Shown piece by piece: positions 10,501 through 21,789 of a DNA stretch of 64,000 bases. This DNA is from Acanthosepion pharaonis. Taxonomy: Eukaryota; Mollusca; Cephalopoda; Sepiida; Sepiidae. The notes beneath the pieces are model-generated. The model ran no database searches. It had not been told where the DNA came from and saw nothing but the letters and a program-made list of their open reading frames with translations. Location of the stretch: contig CAHIKZ030005499.1 of NCBI GenBank assembly GCA_903632075.3, forward strand, positions 1,566,001 through 1,630,000, read 5' to 3'. Within the stretch, counting starts at the first letter, position 1. The number at the start of each line of letters is the position of its first letter. Both the position numbers and the translations under genes were made by a program.

Positions 10501-11570
10501 GAAAGAAAGAAAGATCGGAAAAAGAAAAAAAAGAAAGAAAAACCGTAAGACAGAAACAAAAACATTAGAAAGAAACAGACAAAAAAAAAAAACAACAAAT
10601 AAACAAATCAAATGAACGAATAGAAAGAAACTAAAATGAAAGAAAGAACAGAAGAATCAAAGAGAAAAAATCGTAAGAAAAAATGTTTCGAAAGAGACAA
10701 TGAAGGAAAGTAAATGGAGTAACTGGAAGTAAAAATAAAGTAAGAGAGAATATATGTATAAAGGTAGGATAATAATGTTGATAGACAGAAATGCCATCGA
10801 GAACGCAAAAGGTTTTTTTTTTTCTCTCTTTTATTTGTTCGTATCGCTTCGTCTGCTGTTGACTCTTGTCATTTGCAATCTTGATTGTTGACTTTTCTTG
10901 CTTCTGGTCCTTAGCGAGATGTTTATTTTTCGCACACGAACAAAAATGCTTAGAAAAACGTTAGGTAAATCTCTAGCGGCGTGCTATCGTTGTCTCCGAT
11001 TCCGCTGATATCTGTTTGGTAATAGGGAGATATAGAGAAAGCAGTCTCATTGATTATTGCATAGAATTCATATATTAGCACATTCACACTACACATTTGT
11101 TGGGTATTGCTTGTCACTTCATATCTCTAGCATTTTCCTCAAAATTGTTACAACCGCCCCCAACACTTCCGTTGTCTTCATTGAATCCTTAATTCTCGCT
11201 GTCGTCATTGTAGACGGTCTTTTCAGACGAACTCTTACAGTTCCTCAGATGAATGGATTCTTGCGAGGTTGATTAGGCCAACCATATCCTACTACAAAAG
11301 ACAGATACATGTGTTACATACCAAGCTGAATTCTAACAGATTGATTTATTTTACAGTCAGTTTATACCTGCATTTTTTTAGTTTTAAAACTGCCCCAAAA
11401 TACGGAAACACGTTTATATTTAATATGATTTTTTAGGAAAAAGTCATCACAATTATAAAAGACTGTGAACAAACAAAATAAAATTGCATATTTAAAGATG
11501 ATATCAAATATAAATTTAAATATTCCCACCTATAATTTATAATCACTTTCTTATTATAACAGCTGAGAAG
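10500..11570. other. No gene recognised
   Basis: A-rich decay of the GAAA array to about 10740, then unremarkable sequence. I see no domain or terminal repeat. Confidence 0.45.
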
Positions 11571-11574
11571 CATA

Positions 11575-12060
11575 CATTATTTACATTATTCGGAGTGTTA
11601 TCCTCATTTTCATTGCCATATTCAAAACGTTTCGGCCATTGTACGCTCCGGCCTTCTTCAAGGTGATTCAGATTTCGAACGTAAACCCTTTATTTTGTCC
11701 ACCGGGGTAGATTGCCTATTCCGGGTGTCTTAGTTATTTCCCTTTAACTCAACTTTCTAAGTTTTGGTTCACCACTGTTGTAGCCTGGTGTTGCACTCAC
11801 AACTAGAGAAAAGCAATGAATAACAACAACAAAATTGCAATATAAACTCTGGTAAAAAAATACGAAATAATAATAACAGAAAAATTGCAGTATGAGCACT
11901 GGTAAAAAAATGAATGCTGAGACATTATGTTTATAAGTTCCAGAGATTTATTCACAGATGTCCTCAAGGACACATCGTCTAGTGGATAAAGGTGTTGGTT
12001 AGATCCAGTGACTAGACCCAAAGAGTTGGAAGTCCAGTACCAGGCTACAGCCAAAACTTG
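11575..12060 (-). mobile_element. PLE-1 terminal segment with hammerhead and tRNA-like block
   Basis: The left end (ttatttacattattcgga) and the hammerhead motif are shared with 15230-15350. At 11968-12050 the sequence acatcgtctagtggataaag, then gttggaagtccagtaccagg, resembles tRNA A and B promoter boxes and recurs better preserved at 14186-14262. It is a pLTR-like segment of a degraded PLE. Confidence 0.55.
11629..11661 (-). ncRNA. Hammerhead-like motif, PLE-1 family
   Basis: On the minus strand: TTGAAGA, GGCCGGAGCG...TGGCC, then GAAAC. Helix II is 4-5 bp. C3 of the core is T. Confidence 0.5.
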
Positions 12061-12499
12061 GAGGGAAGAGGCGCGGCACGTGGAACAAGAAAAATCTGCC
12101 GATACGAAAATAAATGGTTCGGCTCGAACTTGCTGATTTGGTAGAACACAGCATAAAGATAAAAGAAGTTGAAAAATTGAAAACGACCAGTATTTCGCCT
12201 GAGATGAGAAGCTACAGAAGATAAAGTTCAATGTAACCATGCTTCAAATATATGGTAGAGATGAAATTGTTCCAAAAACGAATATGGCGAAACAAATATT
12301 AGAATGCTTAAACAGTGACGATCACTACAATCTTCAGATAGTAAACGGTGTGGTTAACAAGAAAGTGAAACAATATTAATAATTATGATGCCATCTTTAC
12401 TCAATAATACAATCACCACTTTTATTGGATGCAGAAATATATAAATTTTTTTAACAAAACTTTTTGAAATGGGTACACATTAAAAAAATAAAAAAATTA

Positions 12500-13125
12500 T
12501 AAAATTACTCCGTCAAACTATTATAATCTTAAAATCAATTCTTCAAAATATTATAATCTTAAAATCAATTCTTCAAAATATTATAATCTTAAAATCAATT
12601 CTTCAAAATATTACAATCAAAAGATCGATTCTTCAATAGATTAAAATTATAAAATTACAACCTTAATAATATTAGAATCATAAAATCACTTCTTAAAGAT
12701 ATTAGGATCAAAAAATCATTCTAAAAATATTACAATCATAAAATCAAATGCTCAAGATAGTACAATAAAATCACCTTTTCAAAATATTAAAATCATAAAA
12801 GCATTACTTCAAAATATTACAATCATAAAATCAATTCTTCAAAATATTAAAATCATAAAATTACTCCTACAAATTATTACAATCATAAAACAACTATTTC
12901 AAAATATTAAAATCATAAAATAAATTCTTAAAAATATTAAAATCCTTTCTTCATAATATTACAATCATAAAATCACATTATTGCAATCATAAAATAAATA
13001 CTAAAAATATCAAAATCATATAATCATTTTCTTAAAAATATTACAATCATAAAATTACTGCTTAAAAATACTGCAATCCTAGAATCATTTTTTTTTCAAA
13101 ATATTACAATCGTAAAATCAATTCT
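12500..13125. repeat. AT-rich ~30-bp minisatellite
   Basis: Roughly 20 units built on ttcttcaaaatatta plus caatcataaaatcaa. The first three copies (12535-12625) are nearly identical; later ones diverge and vary in length. No coding capacity. Confidence 0.9.
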
Positions 13126-13802
13126 TTAGTCATTGCCTACCAAGGATAAAGAGCTTCTATATGCCCATTAGCCCACAGGCCGGTTTGGGATTTAGATTTT
13201 ACCTTCTAGACTGCTAACCAACACTAGAACACTACAGAAGTATTTGACTGACAAGTGGTGAGGTTGAGATGACTTTTTTTGATACCTTTCCCAAGGGCAT
13301 TTATGCGAAAGTGGACGTAACAAACATGGTTGGAATTTGAACTCGGCTTGACGATTTCTTTGTCAGAGTCGCTAGCATTTCAACTTCCAGCCCATCCACA
13401 TATTACAATTAACTGTGCAGATATAGCCACATTAAGAGTTGTTCTTGGCTTTGATGCTCCAATTGTTGTAATTATTCATAAAGGGTTGGAGCAGTATTGG
13501 CTTATCCATTAGACTTCCAACACAATAGTGCCTCTGGCATTGTATAAAAGTTTATGCCAGCAGATAACTTTAATAAATAATCAAAAGTATAATTTCATTG
13601 AAGTTGCCAGTTCTTTTTTCTCCCTTGGCAAATAACAAGTTTTTTTTTTTATTTATTTATTCAGGTTGTCTGAATTGCTACAGGCACTTTGAAGGTCATC
13701 AAAACTACTTTTTGATGCTGATTTCATTTTTAGATCAATCTTCAAAATCTTTTGGAGATGGTGGTAATTATGTGCCTATCAGTTTTTGGCGCGATAATAT
13801 CT

Positions 13803-13935
13803 ATATTTCTGAGATGAGGTATTGTAATTATTTACAATATTTACATTGTTCGGACTGTTCTCATCTTTTTTTTTTTTTTTTTTTTGCCATATTCACGATA
13901 TTTTGACCATTGTACACTCTGGCCTTCTTCTCGAT
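13803..13935 (-). mobile_element. PLE-1 end, degenerate hammerhead
   Basis: It starts at tctgagatgaggtatt and reads toward ggccttcttctcg. A T-run has expanded at 13867-13886. The core is damaged: the GAAAC equivalent reads as AAAAT on the minus strand. It lies head to head with the PLE-1 coding tail that follows. Confidence 0.5.
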
Positions 13936-13961
13936 TGTTCGAATTCCACGTGCCACGCCTC

Positions 13962-14099
13962 TTAATAGAACATCACTGGAATGTACGAAACTTAAAGAAT
14001 CAGTGCATACTAGGCCGCAAAAATCTCCTAAGCCGGCCAAGCATAGAAATGAATACAATATGGAAACCAGTAATACGGAATGCTAGAGAAAAGCAATAA
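13962..14099 (+). pseudogene. PLE-1 GIY-YIG C-terminus
   Basis: The frame encodes IEHHWNVRNLKNQCILGRKN then LLSRPSIEMNTIWKPVIRNA, ending REKQ and a stop. It aligns by eye with the minus-strand copy at 2936-3070 (EHHWKIR, NLLSRPSMEMNTI, PVIRSAREKQ). Only the last about 45 residues of the nuclease domain survive. The 3' sequence continues into a tRNA-like block and a degenerate hammerhead, giving the order coding end, tRNA-like, hammerhead for this PLE family. Confidence 0.7.
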
Positions 14100-14185
14100 T
14101 AACAACAAAATGTAATATGGGCTCTGGTAAAAATGTTAACTGGGACATTAGGTTTATAAGTATAAAAATTCATACAAAAGTGCAC

Positions 14186-14262
14186 ATGGCCCAGTGGATA
14201 AAAACGTTGGTTGAATCCACTGACTTGACCTAATGAATTGTGAGTTCAATACCTAGTCGAAA
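14186..14262 (+). promoter_or_regulatory. tRNA-like (Pol III promoter-like) block in the PLE-1 3' region
   Basis: An A-box-like tggcccagtggataaaaacg is followed about 45 nt later by a B-box-like gtgagttcaatacctag. A similar pair is at 11968-12050. It is degenerate, and Pol III use is inference. Confidence 0.4.
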
Positions 14263-14409
14263 GGGAGATAACTGGTACGGAGTTATCTGAAAGAGTCATG
14301 ACGCGTGGAACTAGAATAATCTACCGCGGTGGATGAAATAAAGTTTTCGGTTTGAAATTCCAATCACCTGAAGAAGACCGTATTTCGTATTTTCTAGTGA
14401 TGTTCTATG

Positions 14410-14410
<1 letters not shown>

Positions 14411-14469
<59 letters not shown>
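14411..14469. repeat. (TA)n microsatellite
   Basis: A TA run of about 59 bp joins a PLE-1 3' end directly to a LINE-A tail. Confidence 0.95.
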
Positions 14470-14471
<2 letters not shown>

Positions 14472-14640
14472 CGGAAGCCTCTTCCGGTTTCTTGCTTTCC
14501 AGTCAACTTTGATCTTAAAAAATTTAAATGCAATTTGCATTGTCAACTTCTTTGTCTTCTTAATTTATGTTCTTTCATTCTCCTGCTATTCTTTGCCTCA
14601 AGCCATTCGATTAGTGAGACTTGTACAGATTAATCGTAAT
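14470..14640 (+). pseudogene. LINE-A 3' coding end relic
   Basis: It encodes RKPLPVSCFPVNFDLKKFKC, the C-terminal block of LINE-A. The upstream part has been replaced by the TA array. Confidence 0.55.
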
Positions 14641-15227
14641 TGTGATTGCTGACAATGCATAAAACAACTATTTCTGCTACTTTCAATGAATTCTCTGGCA
14701 AGATCCCATTCACTGACTCTTTATATTCTTGTGATCCATCAAAACGAGACGATGTTGTGGGATTGGATAATTTCGAGTTTATGGAACAGTTTTCATCTTA
14801 CATAAAGATGGCCGGATGCAGAACAGATTAATAGGAATTGATTGTTTTGTTTTAGAGCTTATTAATTTCTTGTGGGTTGCTGAAAGCCGAAACATATTTA
14901 TTTTTTTTAATTTAATATAATAATTATTCTTTTTTGTTTGCGATTGAATATTGAATTTATTAATTTAGGGAGATGAATATAAATTAGGTAATAATAATTT
15001 TCCAGTTAAACCTTATATAAAATAGATTGTAATAAATTTATCCTTAAAAATAGATTGTAGGGCGTATCCAAGTATAAACCATACAGAAATAGATCATAAA
15101 GTTATATTCTATTTTCAGTTAAGTTTTGATAAATGAACTGCCATAGAATTTAGCATTTGAAACTTAAGGATATTTTTTTTTTATAAAAAATAACTTTCAC
15201 CTGAAATTCTTGACGCAACATAACATT

Positions 15228-15450
15228 TTTGTCAACTGGTAATATGGTACATTATTTACATTATTCGGACTATTGTCCTCATCTTTGTCGCCATATTTAT
15301 CACAACGTTTCGGCCGATGTACGCTGCGGCCTTCTTCAGGTGGTTGGAATGTCGAACTAAACCGAGCGAAATAAAGGGTTCAGTATGTATATAATACATA
15401 CTAATATAATAAATGTATATAATACCTCATCTCAGAAATATAGACAGACT
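15228..15450 (-). mobile_element. PLE-1 terminal segment (best preserved)
   Basis: Reading minus, it runs from the cctcatctcagaaatataga side (antisense) through the hammerhead to the gaataatgtaaataatg end. AATAAAGGGTTCAG beside the motif is a possible polyadenylation signal. This is the reference copy for the five PLE-1 hammerhead loci. Confidence 0.6.
15307..15339 (-). ncRNA. Hammerhead-like motif, PLE-1 family, core intact
   Basis: Minus strand: CTGAAGA (15339-15333), helix II GGCCG/CGGCC with a loop of about 10 nt, then GAAAC (15311-15307). The family's extra A before helix II is present. A plausible UH cleavage site is not obvious. Confidence 0.55.
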
Positions 15451-15601
15451 CTGGTAATGTGGTGTTTTCTAGGCTAGTTACACACAAGCTTAAATGGCAA
15501 ATGTTTGATGATATAATGACGAAAATAAATAATTTACTTTGACCAAGCAATAACTACTTTTCAATACAATTTCCTTCTTTGTCCGTCTTAATTGATCTGC
15601 A

Positions 15602-15605
<4 letters not shown>

Positions 15606-15675
<70 letters not shown>
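15606..15675. repeat. (TA)n microsatellite
   Basis: A TA run with one interruption (tacata). Confidence 0.95.
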
Positions 15676-15682
15676 ATATTAT

Positions 15683-15893
15683 AATTGTTTTTTTAATATA
15701 TGAACATCGCGTCCAGATGAAGCCGTAGGTCTCTCTTGGTATCCATACCATTCGCCTTGCAGCGCATTGAGATTGTGCTGAAAGTTCCGTCAAAATATCT
15801 TACCGTAATGTGCTGCCAGGAGAATGGTATGGGTATGAAGTGAGGCCCATGGCTTCATCGGGGGCGGTGATTATATATTTAAAAAAAATCAAT
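15683..15893. mobile_element. MITE-like inverted-repeat element
   Basis: The left end (attataattgttttttt...gatgaagcc) and the reverse complement of the right end (...ttgattttttttaaat...gatgaagcc) pair over about 45 bp. The inner tggtatccataccattc and gaatggtatgggtatga also pair. No coding sequence. Confidence 0.5.
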
Positions 15894-15989
15894 TATAATA
15901 TTATTTTCTGTTGTATCGAGCACTGTTTTTAAAAATAAAAATAAATTCTAAGAGGTCTAAATTATGAATCTCATTGTACTTTCCTATTA

Positions 15990-15995
<6 letters not shown>

Positions 15996-16074
<79 letters not shown>

Positions 16075-16158
16075 TTGATGAAGTCCATCAGAGGAGGAAA
16101 CGCGTTAGGAATAATTCCAATTGTCTTTTGACATATTTATATATATCTGATTTTTTTG

Positions 16159-16228
<70 letters not shown>
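15996..16228. repeat. (TA)n and (CA)n microsatellites
   Basis: TA from 15996 to 16071. After a 90-bp non-repeat segment come (CA)n at about 16162-16206 and TA to 16228. Confidence 0.95.
16074..16104 (+). ncRNA. Hammerhead-like motif at the edge of a (TA)n array
   Basis: TTGATGA (16075-16081), helix II AGTCC...AGGA, then GGAAACGCGTT. ACGCGU forms a loopless palindromic helix III followed by U at the cleavage position. The 5' strand of helix I is missing because the (TA)n array begins there. C3 is U. Related motifs: 18002, 35704, 40762. Confidence 0.45.
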
Positions 16229-16451
16229 TGACATCCAGACTGTTTCGCTGTATCATAGCGAATCAGTGTGGATAGACGTCCGGTTGCCTCTAGCTAGGAT
16301 TGAAACCTCACTGAATTCTATCACTAAGCCGCTGGTGCACGGCAGGGATGAAGGTGAATTTAAGCGTATTTATTTTTAGATAAACACACAGTGACTGATC
16401 GATTTACCGAAGAGTAAAGAAATTATGGATTTTTATTTATTAATCCGATAT

Positions 16452-16559
<108 letters not shown>

Positions 16560-16861
16560 CATTGAATGACAGACAAGGTCCTTTGATTTAGTTTTTCATA
16601 CAATTTCTCATGTGACTAATAATTTTTTTTCTTTTCGAATGATAAATTATATAAAAACCCTACAATTGTTCTTTTTATCTATACATTTATGTAAGCATTT
16701 TAACATACTTGTTAACACAAGTATAATAGCATCATTCTACCTGCAAAAAAATGGCTAAAAATAATGGAAGCTTTATTAATAAAAACAAAAAACAACACTT
16801 AATATCAACTATGAACATGGACACAATATCTTGAGCGTGTTTTGAAAATGAAAGCATTATA

Positions 16862-17048
16862 CAATGTAACCCAGATATAAGAGACCCGGATATAAGAGAA
16901 AGCCGGATATAAGAGAGATTTTCTCTGGTCCCAAATTAGAGCCTGTGTTAATGTATATAAAATAGACCAAACCCGGATATAAGAGAAACCCGGATATAAG
17001 AGACGTCTTCTCCGGTCCCGACAACTCTCTTATATCCGGGTTACACTG
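16862..17048. mobile_element. 187-bp TA-flanked MITE
   Basis: The termini are inverted: caatgtaacccagatataag and, on the other strand, cagtgtaacccggatataag. A TA lies on each side (16860-16861, 17049-17050). The unit ccggatataagaga recurs about five times inside. The related repeat at 56966-56990 carries the uninterrupted host sequence (cattgtataaatacat), so the insertion and TA duplication can be read directly. The ends resemble pogo/Tigger-type Tc1-mariner relatives. Confidence 0.85.
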
Positions 17049-17098
17049 TATAAATACATACATACAGCGATCTATTTCTTGCTAATAGATAATATATT

Positions 17099-17145
17099 TT
17101 AACCTTGAAAATGGCTAAATGAATAGCCGAAATCGCTCGGATTTG
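17099..17145 (+). ncRNA. Hammerhead-like motif, family D
   Basis: TTGAAAA, helix II TGGCTA/TAGCC, then GAAATCGCTC. The family form GAAAGCGCTC (17764, 34481) offers a palindromic helix III AGCGCU with C at the cleavage position. The first core strand departs from CUGANGA at C3 and G8, so activity is unlikely. Confidence 0.35.
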
Positions 17146-17499
17146 ATTTCGTCTAACGGTCTACATAATCGAGAAATCTTATTAAAGAAAAATTTTTAAA
17201 TAAACGAATTTTTTACTCACACATGTGTATCAACAAAAATAACGTTTCAAGATTTTTAAAAAAATTAAAAATATATTATCTAGAAATTCGAATATAATAC
17301 TCAACATCTTATCCGGAAGTTGAAATAAAAAAAATAAACACACAGACCTTGTCGGTTTTATCTAATCAAACATATATATATATATATGGTGGACGTATTC
17401 GACGTATGAGGGTAAAGTAACTCAGTTCCTAGGAATCGACAGCCAGACACAACACATATGATTTGATTATAGTGATGAAGGCATTGTGCAGAACCAACC

Positions 17500-17940
17500 A
17501 CACTGTTTGAATGACCGAATACAGACAATATTTTGGCCATGTTTTGAAAAATGAAAGCATTTAAAGATATTGTGTCCATGTTCATAGTTGACATTGGGGG
17601 GGGGCGGTATTAATAAGGCTTCCATTATTTTTAGACTTTTTTTGCATGTAGATATCTTGACTGTGTTTTGAAAAATGAAAACATTTTATAAAACATATGC
17701 TACAAACTATTTCTTATTTAACAGTTAAAATATTTAATCCTTGAAAATGGCTAAATGTATAGCCGAAAGCGCTCGAATAAAAAGAACATTCGGACAGTTT
17801 TTATATAATTTATCATTGAAAAGGAAAAAAAAATATTAGATCGCATGAGAAATTGTATAAAAACTAAATAAAACCACCTCGTCTGTCGTATTCAGTGAAA
17901 TGTGCATGAAAGAAGGATTGCTGCCTAAATACACAAATAT
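17500..17940 (+). mobile_element. PLE-type repeat, hammerhead family D
   Basis: It contains two partial copies of the gttttgaaaaatgaaa block and the hammerhead-like motif at 17733-17781 (helix I, though imperfect, pairs tttaatcc with gaataaa). It then ends gtgaaatgtgcatgaaagaa...ttgctgcctaaata against a short TA run. This gives a clear element end at a TA array. Confidence 0.55.
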
Positions 17941-18001
17941 ATATATAGTTAAAATCTCAGAGCAATTCTGTGGACAAGACAGATTTCGATTTCATTTTTG
18001 C

Positions 18002-18035
18002 CTTGAAAAAGTCGGAAGACGAAACGCATCGACAA
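18002..18035 (+). ncRNA. Hammerhead-like motif, family C
   Basis: TTGAAAA, helix II GTC(GGAA)GAC, GAAACGCATC, then GACAAAA. Helix III is ACGCAU, one transition from the palindrome ACGCGU, followed by C17. Helix I pairs ttttgcc with gacaaaa except for one C/A. The core deviates at G8. Confidence 0.4.
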
Positions 18036-18068
18036 AATCTAAGATTTTTTCCAATTGTCATTTTATAT

Positions 18069-18072
<4 letters not shown>

Positions 18073-18121
<49 letters not shown>

Positions 18122-18366
18122 TATGCAAAACTAGGTAATCCGTATGGGTAGACCCAAGGAGGATGATATCCAGAGAGCTCAATGTAAATTCAAAAGCAAA
18201 TATGTTTGAATAAAAATATCTTCTCTCCCCTCACTTTCTCACTTCGTTAATTTCACATACGCTTGGTGCGGTCCGTCAAAAATGTGTAAGTTTCTTTTCG
18301 TTTTTCATTTCAACTTTTGGAAGTAAAGTCTGATGATCCAGAGCACTTTAAAAGGGTTGTGATGAA

Positions 18367-18443
<77 letters not shown>
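18073..18443. repeat. (TA)n microsatellites
   Basis: TA runs at 18073-18118 and 18368-18443. The 250 bp between them is unrecognised. Confidence 0.95.
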
Positions 18444-18444
<1 letters not shown>

Positions 18445-18742
18445 CACAATTAACTATATACTATACTATATATATATATACAACTACTAATATGCTATAT
18501 ATATATATATATACTACTAATAATACTCGGGTGGAAAAACCCTCGGATAGCACAACTTGTAAGTCTATCAAAAGAAATTGGTACCCGAGGGAAAAAATTT
18601 GAAAAACAAAGAAAGAACTAGAAACATCCGAACAGGGCGAAATAAATCGTTCAGTGCTTTAAGTTTTTAGCCCAAAGAAAAAACCCAAGCGAGTAATAAA
18701 GCTAAAGCGTAGAATGCTCAATACGATAAGGAGAGTGGAGAT

Positions 18743-18879
18743 AAATGAAATAAATCCTACAGAGCCTGGAACAACCTACCTTGGTTTCACCTAAAAAGAT
18801 CTTCAGGGTAAGCTTACCCTGAAGATTCGTTTAGGCGAGACCTAGGTTGTTCCTGGCTCTTTAGGATTTATTTCATTTA
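18743..18879. repeat. 137-bp palindrome around a hammerhead-like end
   Basis: Two arms of about 65 bp meet at aagctt (18811-18816). The left reads aaataaatcctacagagcc and the right returns ggctctttaggatttatttc. The right arm carries CTGAAGA...GCGAGACC, a degenerate form of the motif at 39488. It is transcribable as one long hairpin. Confidence 0.75.
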
Positions 18880-18894
18880 TACATACATACACAC

Positions 18895-18896
<2 letters not shown>

Positions 18897-18964
<68 letters not shown>
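18897..18964. repeat. (TA)n microsatellite
   Basis: A TA run immediately right of the palindrome. Confidence 0.95.
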
Positions 18965-18968
<4 letters not shown>

Positions 18969-19087
18969 AACAGTATTAACAACAATTTACCGCCCTTTTA
19001 TAAACAGAGCATTTACTTAAATATTTGTATCTATAAAAGAACATATAGACATAGAAAATGTCTTAAAACTCGGACTTTGTCTATTTC

Positions 19088-19124
<37 letters not shown>
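18965..19124 (+). repeat. SINE-B 3' body ending at (TA)n
   Basis: The sequence aataaacagtatta...aaacagagcatttact, tatttgtatctataaaa and cggactttgtctatttc is shared with 34995-35110, 35230-35300, 50480-50560 and (reversed) 59100-59260. It ends at a TA run at 19089-19124. Its tRNA-like head is seen at 50345. Confidence 0.6.
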
Positions 19125-19127
<3 letters not shown>

Positions 19128-19129
19128 CG

Positions 19130-20170
19130 TTTTTTTTTATTTTACTGCAAAATGTACTTGTGTTTAGTTCTTTAATTCTTTCTATGTTTTGTGTTTCTGA
19201 TTTCTTTTTTGGATAGTGTATGTTGTTTTATTTCTCTAGCTAATTCTATTAATATTCCGTATTTTTTCTCTGTTTACTTTTGCAACACCGGGTTTTTCCG
19301 ATATTTTCCTGCTTGTCAATTCATTTTTCTTGCTTATGACACATTTGATTTTCCTCTAATCTCTTCTTTTTTTTTGACATTCTAAAAATATATGTGGAGG
19401 TAGAAGATATATCAGTATATCGTATGTTCGAAGCACCAATATTTCCTAATTTTTCTAACATATTGATTGATTAACTGATTTGCTTTTTTACGGTTTATCA
19501 ACACATTGTGGGTTATTTAAAACGAAAACATAATTTAGATTGTAAGAAAATGTTTTCTTTTTTGTGTTGGATCAATATTGCATTAACAATATTTGCGAAT
19601 AATAATGATTTTTCCACATACAATTTCGACTATTTAACCCAATGCTGGAGTACGTGATGAATATATTCTTTTTCTAGGAAAGTAAATGTATTAGCGAACT
19701 GACTGAAATAAGTGTAAGTGTATTAACTGACAGAAATAAGTAGATTAAGCTATTGATTCAATCTCTTATTATTAACAATAACTCAGTATTTCAGAAATCC
19801 ACCCTATATAAAAGTAATTGTTTAGGAATTATCATACTCTTTTGGGGGATGTATTTCCTATAATATTAATAAAAAAAACAACATTAAATTCTTACATTGG
19901 TCACAGATATACCACACTCTCTCGTAGGTTGACTTGTCACTTGTCGATAAACTCGTGGACATACTGATGAGTATATCATAAACAACTAAAATACAAATTT
20001 TAGTAGATAATAGATTTCCATAGGAGATCGTATATTGGAATGTGTATAAAATGAGCAAGTGAAAATCTTCGATTCATGTTTTTCCACTTGACTGTTGCAG
20101 ATGACGTCACTTTAAAGTGACTTAAATTCTAGCAATCTAAAAACGTTGGAATTTGTCAAAACACATAAGC
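19130..20170. other. No gene recognised
   Basis: AT-rich unique-looking sequence. Short frames only, with no domains seen. Confidence 0.45.
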
Positions 20171-20179
20171 TTAATATAC

Positions 20180-20514
20180 TTTCTTCTTTCGTTCTTCACC
20201 CCGGAAGGAGGCGTTGAGGCCTCCGGTGTGCTGATCTGTCCACCATTCTCCTCTGTCTGTTGCGGTCGTGTACCATCTTAGATCTCCAAGAACAGTTTCT
20301 TAGTGGGCTCATCATGTGACGTGTCGTGGGTGCTTTAACTTGGCGGAGACCATTCCTCTCCAGGTTAGACCACAGCCGACCTCCTCCAACTAGGTGGTCC
20401 ACCTTTCTCGCGAACGCGTGGCCTTTGATATTCATCTGAGAAACCCTTCCGCCCTGGCCGATGACCTGTGCCGAGAAGGTCCTTGGCCCAGTGGTGCCGT
20501 GTTAACAACACCCT
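20180..20514. other. GC-richer block before the 59-bp array
   Basis: Around 50% GC against an AT-rich background, with a 79-residue Arg-rich minus frame that I do not recognise. It reads into the tandem array at its right end and may be part of the same repeat. Confidence 0.4.
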
Positions 20515-20935
20515 TCACGTGAGTTTAGTCTGCCAGCTGAAATAGTTTATCGGGGCATGGCAACTTGGAGCCATCACGTGAGTTTAGTCTGCCAGCTGAA
20601 ATAGTTTATCGGGGCATGGCAACTTGGAGCCATCATGTGGGTTTAGTCTGCCAGCTGAAATAGTTTATCGGGGCATGGCAACTTGGAGCCATCACGTGAG
20701 TTTAGTCTGCCAGCTGAAATAGTTTATCGGGGCATGGCAACTTGGAGCCATCACGTGGGTTTAGTCTGCCAGCTGAAATAGTTTATCGGGGCATGGCAAC
20801 TTGGAGCCATCACGTGAGTTTAGTCTGCCAGCTGAAATAGTTTATCGGGGCATGGCAACTTGGAGCCATCACGTGGGTTTAGTCTGCCAGCTGAAATAGT
20901 TTATCGGGGCATGGCAACTTGGAGCCATCACGTGA
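20515..20935. repeat. 59-bp tandem array, seven copies
   Basis: Seven nearly identical 59-bp units containing tttagtctgccagctgaaat and atcggggcatggcaacttgg. Most unit boundaries carry cacgtg, a palindromic E-box; one has catgtg. Units differ mainly as gtgagt or gtgggt, and these variants alternate in the last four copies, pointing to recent unequal exchange. Confidence 0.95.
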
Positions 20936-21059
20936 AAGTTTAAGGCGATGGTTGAGGACTAGTAATGCCCGTCCACCCGAAGATGTATTGTACTAGACGT
21001 CAAAGCTACTACTTCTATCCAGACCCCATATGCCCACATATATACTTACCACACCCAAT

Positions 21060-21480
21060 TGTCTGGATCTTTTATTTAAACTTCTTGAGATTTCTTCGAT
21101 CGCCTTCCTCTGTCTTTTCTACAAATACTTTCACGGTAACTGCTCCGACGAGCTATTTTCGCTAGTTCCCAGACTGCATGAATTTAAACGAGCATCTCAG
21201 TCCCATCCTTTCACTGTGGAAAAGGTTAAACGTCTCTTCTACTCCAATAGCTTCATGTCTCGCACTTCCCGTCTGTAGAACTCCTTTCCTCTTACTTGCT
21301 TCCCTTATAGCTATAATCTCCAACTATTCAAATGCAATGTCAATCGACATCTCCAGATGCCTTGAGCCATTCCCGGCCCTTCATCCTTTCCTCTATCACG
21401 CCTCTTTACACTTGCTCCCACTTTCTGTAACCTCTTGCGTTCTAGTGGCACTCCTGCCTTACTTGGAGTGAAAAGTGAGG
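21060..21480 (+). pseudogene. LINE-A C-terminal relic (long)
   Basis: Joined across frames it encodes FYKYFHGNCSDELFSLVPRL, HEFKRASQSHPFTVEK, YSNSFMSRTSRLWNSF and YNLQLFKCNVNRHLQMPL, the complete RT tail of LINE-A. It is the best view of this family's C-terminus in the window. Several frameshifts are present and the catalytic palm is missing. Confidence 0.75.
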
Positions 21481-21789
21481 AAGAAAAAAAAAGGTTTTGA
21501 ATTTTTTATATAAAATGAAAAATCTAAAGTAATACTGTTAGGACCGTGTTAAGGGGTCTACCCCTTTTTCATACAAGTGGACTCGCCCAGTGTGTACTTG
21601 TACTGCTGCCGGTTAATACCCGGGAGTTAATTTCTGGCAATCCTATGCAGGTGAATAAATTCATCTTTCATGTTTTGGCTTTTTTGTTTTTGTCTTTTAT
21701 TGTTTTAAATGTAGTTGTGACAAATTTTATGTTGAGTTTAGATATACTCTTTTCGGTGGTAGTTGTGATAGAGTTCTTTCTTTTTATGT

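Noticed and set aside
10306..10611. Minus-strand frame rich in Phe-Leu-Ser
   Set aside because: It is the translation of the GAAA array; composition explains it fully.
15690..15870. Hammerhead at the gatgaagcc motif
   Set aside because: No GAAA strand follows at a suitable distance; only the inverted-repeat element is supported.
20196..20435. Arg-rich 79-residue minus-strand frame
   Set aside because: No domain, no start context, and it lies beside a tandem array; likely fortuitous in GC-richer sequence.
20515..20935. CRISPR-like array
   Set aside because: Units are contiguous without unique spacers and the genome is eukaryotic; it is a minisatellite.
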